Assembly (NCBI GenBank): GCA_024277405.1
Contig: JAJRVI010000048.1
Span: forward strand, 1-7,692
Reading direction: 5' to 3'
Source of the DNA: Fidelibacterota bacterium
GTDB lineage: Bacteria; Bipolaricaulota; Bipolaricaulia; Bipolaricaulales; Bipolaricaulaceae
DNA: 7,692 nt
Each line of letters begins with the position of its first letter. The stretch's first letter is position 1. Positions 1 through 4,757 of the stretch are shown here, piece after piece. The position numbers were made by a program, and so were the translations under genes. The notes beneath the pieces were generated by a model. The model was not told where the DNA came from. It ran no database searches and saw only the letters and a list, made by a program, of their open reading frames with translations.

Positions 1-144
1 CCCGAGGTTGAAGGCGGCTTCGGCGGTCTCGTCGAATTTGGCCGTGGCCGTCTTCTTCATGAGCTCGATGGCCTCCCGCACTGGGTAGACCCGCGTCTTC
101 TCCACCACCGCCACCGTCTCGAGGTACCGCTTCGAGCGCTTCAT
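1..144 (-). CDS. rplA: 50S ribosomal protein L1, N-terminal part (runs off window)
   Basis: Only the first 48 codons are present. The protein begins MKRSKRYLETVAVVEKTRVY and continues with an A-I-E-L-M-K-K-T-A-T-A-K-F-D-E-T segment, which is the typical N-terminus of bacterial L1. L1 forms the L1 stalk of the 50S subunit, helps release the E-site tRNA, and in many bacteria represses its own operon by binding the L11-L1 mRNA. The ATG overlaps the TGA of rplK by the four bases ATGA, so translation is probably coupled. The gene position, directly after rplK, is the universal one. The remaining roughly 180 residues lie beyond position 1. Confidence 0.95.
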   Translation of the reverse strand, partial: MKRSKRYLETVAVVEKTRVYPVREAIELMKKTATAKFDETAEAAFNLG

Positions 145-572
145 TCCTCGACCACCTCGATTCCCATGTTCTTCGCCGTGCCGAGGACCATCCGGATCGC
201 GGCCTCGATGTCTTTGGTGTTCATGTCGGGGAGCTTCCGTTCGGCGATGCGGCGGACCTGCTCCATGGTCACCTTGCCCACCTTGATCCGGTTGGGCTCG
301 GGGGATCCCTTCTCGATCCCCGCCGCCTTCTTCAGGAGGACCGAGACCGGCGGCTGCTTGAGGACGAAATCGAACGAGCGGTCGGAGTAAACGGTGATCT
401 CCACCGGGATGAGGATCCCGAGCTCCTCGTTCTTGGTGGCCTCGTTGAACTTCTTGCAGAACTCCATGATGTTGACCTTGTGCATGCCGAGCACCGGGCC
501 CACCGGCGGCGCGGGGCTCGCCTGGCCCGCGGGGATCTGCAATTTGATCTTGGCCGCGACCTGCTTAGCCAT
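141..572 (-). CDS. rplK: 50S ribosomal protein L11
   Basis: This 143-aa protein (family norm about 141) builds the GTPase-associated centre of the 50S subunit with 23S rRNA and is the usual site of thiostrepton action. The N-terminal domain shows the proline-rich P-A-G-Q-A-S-P-A-P-P-V-G-P loop (residues 14-26) and N-I-M-E-F-C-K-K-F-N. The middle has the T-V-Y-S-D-R-S-F-D-F strand and P-P-V-S-V-L-L-K-K-A-A-G-I. The C-terminal rRNA-binding domain ends G-T-A-K-N-M-G-I. The start is supported by an excellent ribosome site (AAGGAGG about 6 nt upstream). Only 10 nt separate it from the nusG stop, and its TGA overlaps the rplA ATG. One oddity is that the usually conserved Gln of the L-G-Q motif is Met30 here. 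Confidence 0.98.
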   Translation of the reverse strand: MAKQVAAKIKLQIPAGQASPAPPVGPVLGMHKVNIMEFCKKFNEATKNEELGILIPVEITVYSDRSFDFVLKQPPVSVLLKKAAGIEKGSPEPNRIKVGKVTMEQVRRIAERKLPDMNTKDIEAAIRMVLGTAKNMGIEVVEE

Positions 573-582
573 CCCTTCCTCC

Positions 583-1683
583 TTAGATCTTGGCGATGCC
601 GTCCAAGCTTATCCGCACCGGAAGCTCTCGACCAAAGATCTTGACCGACACCACCGCTTCCTCGGCCTCCTTGTCGATCTCCTTGATCGCGCCGGTGAAG
701 TCGGCGAACGGCCCCTCGATGATCTGGACGATCTCGCCCACCTCGAACTCCACTTCCACCTTGGGCCTGCGCTCCTCCTCGACCGTTGGCGCTTCGGCCA
801 GCCCGGCGGAGCGTTGTACCGCGAGCATCTCCTGGCCATCGATGGGGATGGGATGGAACCGGTTCCCCACGAACCGTGCCCCCTCGATCCCCGCCAGAAG
901 CTCCCGCATCTGTTCCTCGTCCAACCCCATTTTGGCGAACACGTACCCGGGGAAGAGGCGGCGCTTCTCGATCCGGTGGATGGAGATGATCCTCTTCTCC
1001 TTGTATTCCTTGACCTTCACCAACCCCGAGGCGTTGGCATAGATCTTGTGTTCCCTCTCGATCTCGAACCCCTCGGGGAGCTCCTGGCCCTCCCGGAGGC
1101 GGGGACAGAGTTCCTCGGGGATGATGCGCGTCTCCCGCGTCCCGTCCTCGTATTCCAGGGTGATCCGCCGCACCTTCTCCCGGGTCACGATCTGGCCCTG
1201 GATATCGATGCGGTAGCGGGAATCGGAGTCGGTGGTGATGGGGACGCCGGCGCGCACCCGTTCCCCCACGCGGATGTCGCGCCGGAGTTGCTTGTCCTGC
1301 GGGATCAGGTACTCCTTCTCGGTCCGGTCCACCCGCTCCACCACGATGCGCCACATGGGCTCGATGGACACCACCCGGGCCGGCCGCTTGAGATGACGCG
1401 GGGGGCGGCGGGCGATGAGGGTGCCCCGTTCCACCCGCTCGTTGTTCTTCACCAGGAGGTCATAGTCGTAGGAGACCCGGTACTCGGTGGCCCGCCCCCG
1501 GCGGGAACGGGAGGTGACCACCTCCTCCACCGGCACGAGGAAGTACTCCACCTCGCCGTCACGGCGGATGGGCTCGAAATACCTCTCCCAGCCGAGCTGG
1601 CGCACGCGCTCCTCGAGTTGCTTCTTGACGCGCAGCTCGGAACCGGCGGAGGTCTGAATGGCATACCACTTTTTTCGCTGCAT
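583..1683 (-). CDS. nusG: Transcription termination/antitermination factor NusG with large domain-II insertion
   Basis: NusG binds RNA polymerase across the cleft and couples it to the ribosome or Rho. The usual length is about 180 aa; this one is 366 aa. Residues 1-56 are the first half of the NGN domain (K-K-W-Y-A-I-Q-T, then V-P-V-E-E-V-V). About 57-235 are an inserted domain. Residues 236-300 resume NGN with R-R-L-F-P-G-Y-V-F-A-K-M. Residues 312-366 are the KOW domain (F-E-V-G-E-I-V-Q-I-I-E-G-P-F-A-D-F). From memory, the insertion lines up with that of Thermotoga maritima NusG (353 aa), for example G-T-L-I-A-R-R-P-P and R-I-V-V-E. The ATG at 1683 is chosen because M-x-R-K-K-W-Y-A is the conserved NusG start; an in-frame upstream extension to 1842 would overlap secE. 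The gene lies 29 nt after secE and 10 nt before rplK. Confidence 0.97.
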   Translation of the reverse strand: MQRKKWYAIQTSAGSELRVKKQLEERVRQLGWERYFEPIRRDGEVEYFLVPVEEVVTSRSRRGRATEYRVSYDYDLLVKNNERVERGTLIARRPPRHLKRPARVVSIEPMWRIVVERVDRTEKEYLIPQDKQLRRDIRVGERVRAGVPITTDSDSRYRIDIQGQIVTREKVRRITLEYEDGTRETRIIPEELCPRLREGQELPEGFEIEREHKIYANASGLVKVKEYKEKRIISIHRIEKRRLFPGYVFAKMGLDEEQMRELLAGIEGARFVGNRFHPIPIDGQEMLAVQRSAGLAEAPTVEEERRPKVEVEFEVGEIVQIIEGPFADFTGAIKEIDKEAEEAVVSVKIFGRELPVRISLDGIAKI

Positions 1684-1712
1684 CCTCGTTCCGGGTTCTC
1701 GCTTCTCCGACC

Positions 1713-1901
1713 TTACCTCTTCAGGAGAGCGCTGAGGATGGCCTTCACGACGGTATCCACGAGGCCCAGGTAGATCGCCAGGGCCACCACCATGAGGAGG
1801 ATCAAGGCCGTGAAGGCCGCCACCTGCTGCCACGAGGGCCAACTGACCTTCTTGGCCTCAGCGATTACGGCCCGAAAATAATCCCTGATCTTCTGGATCA
1901 T
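1713..1901 (-). CDS. secE: Preprotein translocase subunit SecE
   Basis: This is a 62-aa protein of the short, single-span SecE type found in most bacteria other than enterics. SecE clamps the two halves of SecY in the SecYEG channel of the cytoplasmic membrane. Residues 1-20 form the amphipathic surface helix with the family signature A-E-A-K-K-V-S-W-P-S. Residues about 27-50 are the transmembrane segment (A-F-T-A-L-I-L-L-M-V-V-A-L-A-I-Y-L-G), and a basic tail ends L-L-K-R. A purine-rich AAGGGGGAA ribosome site sits a few bases before the ATG, only 15 nt after tRNA-Trp. The secE-nusG-rplK-rplA order is near-universal and supports the call. Confidence 0.96.
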   Translation of the reverse strand: MIQKIRDYFRAVIAEAKKVSWPSWQQVAAFTALILLMVVALAIYLGLVDTVVKAILSALLKR

Positions 1902-1916
1902 CTAGGTTCCCCCTTG

Positions 1917-1989
1917 CAGGCCCGGAGGGACTCGAACCCCCAACCTCCGGATTTGGAGTCCGGTGCTCTGCCAGTTGAGCTACGGGCCT
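1917..1989 (-). tRNA. trnW: tRNA-Trp (anticodon CCA)
   Basis: The 73-nt gene folds as a cloverleaf. The acceptor stem AGGCCCG pairs with CGGGCCT, followed by discriminator G. The anticodon stem is CCGGA/TCCGG with loop CTCCAAA, and the T-arm contains GTTCGAGTC. The genomic sequence after the discriminator is CAA, so the 3' CCA is not encoded. It lies 14 nt after rpmG and 15 nt before secE, so it is almost certainly cut out of the mRNA by RNase P and a 3' nuclease, which splits the operon transcript. The rpmG-tRNA-Trp-secE order is common in deep-branching bacteria. Confidence 0.97.
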
Positions 1990-2003
1990 GTCCACCTTTT
2001 ATT

Positions 2004-2165
2004 TTAAACCTCTTTGTGGGTTGTGTGGCGACGGCACCACTTACAGTACTTCCGCAGGACGAGCTTGTCCCTGCGGTTTTGGCGATTGCGCGTGGTATGG
2101 TAGTTCCTGCGCCCACACTCCGCGCAAGCCAGGCTCACCAAGAGGACGTTGTCCTTTTTCGCCAT
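2004..2165 (-). CDS. rpmG: 50S ribosomal protein L33 (zinc-binding form)
   Basis: This is a 53-aa small ribosomal protein of the 50S subunit, near the E site. The sequence starts MAKKDNVLLVSLACAECGRR, then has N-Y-H-T-T-R-N-R-Q-N-R-R-D-K-L, and ends with K-Y-C-K-W-C-R-R-H-T-T-H-K-E-V. Two C-x-x-C pairs (Cys14/17 and Cys41/44) make it the zinc-ribbon (C+) version, as opposed to the cysteine-less paralogue that some bacteria express under zinc limitation. The ATG comes one base after the tuf TGA, and no clear Shine-Dalgarno site is visible, so it probably depends on ribosomes finishing tuf. tRNA-Trp follows 14 nt later. Confidence 0.96.
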   Translation of the reverse strand: MAKKDNVLLVSLACAECGRRNYHTTRNRQNRRDKLVLRKYCKWCRRHTTHKEV

Positions 2166-2166
2166 A

Positions 2167-3381
2167 TCACTTGATGATTTCCGTCACCACACCCGCGCCC
2201 ACAGTGCGGCCGCCCTCCCGGATGGCGAACCGCTGTCCCTTCTCCAGGGCCACAGGCTTGATGAGCTTGCAACGGAGGCCGTCCACGTTGTCGCCGGGCA
2301 TCACCATCTCGACGCCCTCGGGGAGTTGGATCTCCCCGGTGACATCGGTGGTGCGGAAGAAGAACTGCGGCTTGTACCCGGAGAAGAACGGGGTATGCCG
2401 GCCGCCCTCGTCCTTGGAGAGGACGTACACCTGGGCGAGGAACTCGGTGTGCGGGGTGATGGTGCCGGGGGCCGCGAGGACCTGGCCCCGCTCCACCTCG
2501 TCTTTCTCGATGCCCCGCAGAAGCACCCCGATGTTGTCGCCGGCGATGGCCTCGTCCAGGACCTTGTTGAACATCTCGATGGAGGTGGCCACGGTCTTCC
2601 TGATCTCGTCGGTGAGCCCCACGATCTCCACCTCATCGCCCGGGCGGAGGCGGCCGCGCTCCACGCGCCCGGTCACCACGGTACCGCGTCCCTTGATGGA
2701 GAACACGTCCTCGATGGGCATGAGGAAGGGCTTGTCCTCCTCCCGCTTGGGGAGCGGGATGTAGTTGTCGAGGGCCTCGAGGAGGTCGAGGATGGGCTTC
2801 ACCGCCGGGTCGTCCAGGGAAGTGGCCTTCAGGGCCTGGAGCGCCGAGCCACGGATCACCGGGACCTCATCGCCCGGATAGCCGTACTCCTTTAGGAGGT
2901 CGCGCACCTCCATCTCCACGAGGTCCACGAGCTCGGGGTCGTCCACCATGTCCACCTTGTTGAGGAAGACCACGATGGCCGGGACGTTCACCTGGCGCGC
3001 CAACAGCACGTGCTCGCGGGTCTGGGGCATGGGACCGTCGGCCGCGGACACCACGAGGATCGCCCCGTCCATCTGGGCGGCGCCGGTGATCATGTTCTTC
3101 ACGTAGTCCGCATGGCCGGGGCAGTCGATGTGGGCGTAGTGGCGGTTCTCGGTCTCGTACTCCACATGGGCGACGTTGACCGTGAGGATCTTTGTCTCAT
3201 CACGGCGGAACAGTTTGGCGTCGGCCTTGGCGACCTCGTCGTAGGAGCGCTCCTTGGCGAGGCCCTTCATGGCCAGCACCTTGGTGATGGCCGCCGTGAG
3301 GGTGGTCTTCCCGTGGTCGATGTGTCCGATCGTCCCCACGTTCAAGTGCGGCTTCGTACGGACAAATTTCTCCTTTGCCAT
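2167..3381 (-). CDS. tuf: Elongation factor Tu, with non-canonical switch I
   Basis: EF-Tu carries aminoacyl-tRNA to the ribosomal A site as a GTP complex. The protein is 404 aa (family about 394-405). G domain: P-loop G-H-I-D-H-G-K-T (19-26), G3 D-C-P-G-H (86-90, catalytic His90), G4 N-K-V-D (141-144) and G5 S-A-L (179-181). Domain 2 begins near 215 (G-R-G-T-V-V-T-G-R-V) and domain 3 near 312 (G-G-R-H-T-P-F-F, K-P-Q-F-F-F-R-T-T-D-V-T-G, R-E-G-G-R-T-V-G-A-G-V-V). The effector loop is unusual: in place of P-E-E-K-A-R-G-I-T-I-N, residues 53-69 read A-D-A-K-L-F-R-R-D-E-T-K-I-L-T-V-N. Thr67 is the likely Mg-coordinating Thr. A strong AAGGAGGT site lies 9 nt upstream of the ATG. It follows tRNA-Thr(GGT), as E. 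coli tufB does, and rpmG follows after one base. Confidence 0.98.
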   Translation of the reverse strand: MAKEKFVRTKPHLNVGTIGHIDHGKTTLTAAITKVLAMKGLAKERSYDEVAKADAKLFRRDETKILTVNVAHVEYETENRHYAHIDCPGHADYVKNMITGAAQMDGAILVVSAADGPMPQTREHVLLARQVNVPAIVVFLNKVDMVDDPELVDLVEMEVRDLLKEYGYPGDEVPVIRGSALQALKATSLDDPAVKPILDLLEALDNYIPLPKREEDKPFLMPIEDVFSIKGRGTVVTGRVERGRLRPGDEVEIVGLTDEIRKTVATSIEMFNKVLDEAIAGDNIGVLLRGIEKDEVERGQVLAAPGTITPHTEFLAQVYVLSKDEGGRHTPFFSGYKPQFFFRTTDVTGEIQLPEGVEMVMPGDNVDGLRCKLIKPVALEKGQRFAIREGGRTVGAGVVTEIIK

Positions 3382-3415
3382 CCCTATCCTACCTCCTTGC
3401 TGTTATTGGCGTGGC

Positions 3416-3440
3416 AAAAATTATGGAGCGAGAGCGCCCC
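3416..3440 (-). terminator. Possible intrinsic terminator/attenuator between tRNA-Thr(GGT) and tuf
   Basis: Four bases after the encoded CCA of tRNA-Thr(GGT) the transcript reads GGGGCG-CTCT-CGCTCC. This is a six-pair stem (one G-U) with a four-base loop, followed by ATAATTTTT. It has the shape of a weak rho-independent terminator. Since tuf, rpmG, secE, nusG and rplK lie downstream with no obvious strong promoter in the gap, it would more likely act as a partial terminator setting the tRNA to mRNA ratio, or simply as a 3' end for the trimmed tRNA precursor. The stem is short, so this is tentative. Confidence 0.4.
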
Positions 3441-3444
3441 GTCC

Positions 3445-3521
3445 TGGAGCCCGCGGGCGGATTCGAACCGCCGACCTCACCCTTACCAAGGGTGCGCTCT
3501 GGCCGTCTGAGCTACACGGGC
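3445..3521 (-). tRNA. trnT: tRNA-Thr (anticodon GGT), CCA encoded
   Basis: The gene is 77 nt including an encoded 3' CCA. Acceptor GCCCGTG pairs with CGCGGGC (one G-U), with discriminator T. The anticodon stem is CACCC/GGGTG with loop TTGGTAA, and the T-arm has GTTCGAATC. It decodes ACC and ACU. It is the last tRNA before tuf, matching E. coli thrT upstream of tufB. Confidence 0.97.
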
Positions 3522-3534
3522 CCCGCAGACCCGC

Positions 3535-3563
3535 ATTTTAACTCCCCAAACGTAAAACAACAA
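3535..3563 (-). promoter_or_regulatory. Possible secondary promoter before tRNA-Thr(GGT)
   Basis: In the AT-rich 45-nt gap between tRNA-Tyr and tRNA-Thr(GGT) the minus strand has TTGTTG, a 17-nt spacer and TAAAAT. The hexamers match sigma70 at 3/6 and 5/6. Initiation would fall about 6 nt before the mature tRNA 5' end. It may equally be an AT-rich processing spacer. Confidence 0.3.
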
Positions 3564-3566
3564 CTC

Positions 3567-3653
3567 TGGTGGAGGGGGAGGGATTCGAACCCCCGAAGGC
3601 CTCAAGCCGCCGGGTTTACAGCCCGGTGCGTTTGACCGCTTCGCTACCCCTCC
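3567..3653 (-). tRNA. trnY: tRNA-Tyr (anticodon GTA), CCA encoded
   Basis: This is an 87-nt class II tRNA including the encoded CCA. Acceptor GGAGGGG pairs with CCCCTCC, with discriminator A. The anticodon arm is CCGGG-CTGTAAA-CCCGG. There is a long variable arm (GGCTTGAGGCC region) and a T-arm with GTTCGAATC. It decodes UAC and UAU. Its place between two tRNA-Thr genes reproduces the thrU-tyrU-(glyT)-thrT order of E. coli, without the glycine tRNA. Confidence 0.97.
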
Positions 3654-3662
3654 GGCGCCGAA

Positions 3663-3691
3663 ATTTTAACCACCCTCCCCGGGAATGGGAA
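3663..3691 (-). promoter_or_regulatory. Possible secondary promoter before tRNA-Tyr
   Basis: The minus strand has TTCCCA (4/6 to TTGACA), a 17-nt spacer and TAAAAT (5/6 to TATAAT), nine bases before the mature tRNA-Tyr 5' end. This is the same TAAAAT element found before the other tRNAs of the window. Function as a promoter versus a processing site cannot be decided from sequence. Confidence 0.25.
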
Positions 3692-3696
3692 GGTCA

Positions 3697-3769
3697 AGCC
3701 CGTGGCCCGACTCGAACGGGCAACCCTCCGCTTACAAGGCGGACGCTCTACCGGTTGAGCTACACGGGC
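3697..3769 (-). tRNA. trnT: tRNA-Thr (anticodon TGT)
   Basis: The gene is 73 nt. Acceptor GCCCGTG pairs perfectly with CACGGGC, with discriminator T. The anticodon arm is TCCGC-CTTGTAA-GCGGA and the T-arm has GTTCGAGTC. It decodes ACA and ACG. The bases after the discriminator are TGA, so the CCA is added after transcription. It is the first gene of the tRNA-tuf unit and starts 14 nt after the YjbQ-family gene ends. Confidence 0.97.
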
Positions 3770-3780
3770 TTCCAAAATCA

Positions 3781-3809
3781 ATTCTATTCCGGGCCTTCGC
3801 CGCGGTCAA
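3781..3809 (-). promoter_or_regulatory. Strong sigma70-type promoter for the tRNA-tuf operon
   Basis: The minus strand reads TTGACC (3804-3809), a 17-nt spacer, then TAGAAT (3781-3786). Each hexamer is 5/6 to the consensus, with optimal spacing. The predicted start is at about 3773-3775, four to six bases before the mature 5' end of tRNA-Thr(TGT). The -35 and spacer lie in the last codons of the upstream gene, and its TAG stop codon is the first half of the -10 box. This is the best promoter match I found in the window, and it fits a high-output stable-RNA operon. Confidence 0.72.
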
Positions 3810-4203
3810 CGGGGAGGGAGTAGACCCGGATCCGGCGGCGGCGCGGCCCGTCGAACTCGCAGAAGTACACCCCCTGCCACGTCCCCAGCGTCAGCCTGCC
3901 CCCCTCCACCGGGAGCATGAGCGTCGGCCCCAAGAGCGCCGAGCGGAGGTGGGCGGGGGAGTTACCCTCCGCGTGACGGAAGGGGATACCGGGGACCATG
4001 GCCGCCATGGCGGCGCCCACGTCGTGCCGCACGTCGGGGTCGGCGGACTCGTTCACGGTGAGGGCGGCGGTGGTATGGGGGCAGAAGAGGACCACGAACC
4101 CCTCCGCGAGGCCCAGCTTCCGGATCGCCCCCTCCACCTCCGCGGTGATGTCCAATATCTCGTCCCGCGACCTGGTGGTGAGGGGGATCTCCACGTACCT
4201 CAT
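3784..4203 (-). CDS. yjbQ: YjbQ/UPF0047 family protein (secondary thiamine-phosphate synthase type)
   Basis: This 139-aa protein has the family's usual length (about 130-140). The recognisable blocks are C-P-H-T-T-A-A-L-T-V-N-E (41-52), A-D-P-D-V-R-H-D (54-61), H-A-E-G-N-S-P-A-H-L-R-S-A-L-L-G (77-92) and L-G-T-W-Q-G-V-Y-F-C-E-F-D-G-P (106-120). His43, His77 and His85, with nearby acids, form the presumed metal/active site. E. coli YjbQ has weak thiamine-phosphate synthase activity in vivo; the true substrate of the family is not settled. It is cytosolic, with no signal peptide. The ATG overlaps the TGA of the CBS gene (ATGA), so it is probably the last gene of the EF-G-like/CBS/YjbQ unit. Its 3' end contains the promoter of the tRNA-tuf operon. 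Confidence 0.93.
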   Translation of the reverse strand: MRYVEIPLTTRSRDEILDITAEVEGAIRKLGLAEGFVVLFCPHTTAALTVNESADPDVRHDVGAAMAAMVPGIPFRHAEGNSPAHLRSALLGPTLMLPVEGGRLTLGTWQGVYFCEFDGPRRRRIRVYSLPVDRGEGPE

Positions 4204-4757
4204 CCCAGCTCCTCCTCCAGCTCCCGTAGGAGCTTTTCCCGGTCCTCCAGGCCCCTCACGTGGAGCACCACCTCCCCCTCATCGCCCCGGGTGACGGAGA
4301 CGAGCTCGAGCTCCCACCGGGAGAGGATCGCGAGGGCCCGGTAGAGCTCGCGATGATCCTCAAGTCTCAAGCGGATCCTGGTCCCTTCCTCCCCGATCCC
4401 GGTCATCCGCACCAGGGCCCGGAGCGCCCCCCCGCGGGTGATCACTCCCACCAACCTCTCCCCGTCCAGGACCGGGAGCACCGCGTACCGGTCCACCAGG
4501 AGGGCCAGGGCACGCTCCACCGGATCATCGGCCTGGAGGACCACCATGGGCTGGGCCGCGAGCTTCCCCGCGGGGAGCTCGGGCCGCGGGGCGGCGTCCA
4601 GGGCCTTCCGCGTAAGGAAACCGACGAGCCGTCCCTCCCCGTCCACCACGAGCACCAGGGCGAGCCCCAGGTCCTGGGCGAGCTTCCGCGCCTCCTCCAC
4701 CGGGGTCTCGGCGAGCACGGTGGGAGGATCGGGTTCCATCCAGGCTCTAACCTTCAT
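4200..4757 (-). CDS. CBS-domain pair protein with C-terminal ACT-like domain
   Basis: The protein is 185 aa and cytosolic. Residues 1-55 form CBS 1 (V-R-A-W-M-E-P-D-P-P-T-V, then L-V-V-D-G-E-G-R-L-V-G-F-L-T-R). Residues 64-117 form CBS 2 (A-A-Q-P-M-V-V-L, A-V-L-P-V-L-D-G-E-R-L-V-G-V-I-T-R). Residues about 124-170 look like an ACT-type beta-alpha-beta fold (G-T-R-I-R-L-R-L-E-D, E-L-E-L-V-S-V), followed by an acidic helix. CBS pairs usually bind adenosine nucleotides, and the CBS-CBS-ACT layout resembles AcuB-type proteins. No catalytic domain is seen, so a ligand-sensing regulatory role is likely, but its target is unknown. The start overlaps the EF-G-like gene by 11 nt and the stop overlaps the YjbQ ATG. 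Confidence 0.85.
   Translation of the reverse strand: MKVRAWMEPDPPTVLAETPVEEARKLAQDLGLALVLVVDGEGRLVGFLTRKALDAAPRPELPAGKLAAQPMVVLQADDPVERALALLVDRYAVLPVLDGERLVGVITRGGALRALVRMTGIGEEGTRIRLRLEDHRELYRALAILSRWELELVSVTRGDEGEVVLHVRGLEDREKLLRELEEELG

Noticed and set aside
394..1773. 459-codon open frame on the plus strand opposite nusG and rplK
   Set aside because: It runs antisense through nusG, has low-complexity L/D/G/P-rich composition, matches no family and lacks its own ribosome site. It is a GC-rich shadow frame.
1684..1842. 53-residue N-terminal extension of NusG
   Set aside because: It overlaps the secE coding sequence out of frame and is G/P-rich. The conserved NusG start lies at 1683.
2149..2895. 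Plus-strand open frames opposite tuf
   Set aside because: These are mirror frames of a highly conserved gene, with no family signature.
3154..3243. Sequencing frameshift as explanation for the odd EF-Tu switch I
   Set aside because: The frame is uninterrupted, the flanking conserved blocks are in the same frame on both sides, and neither alternative frame encodes the usual effector motif.
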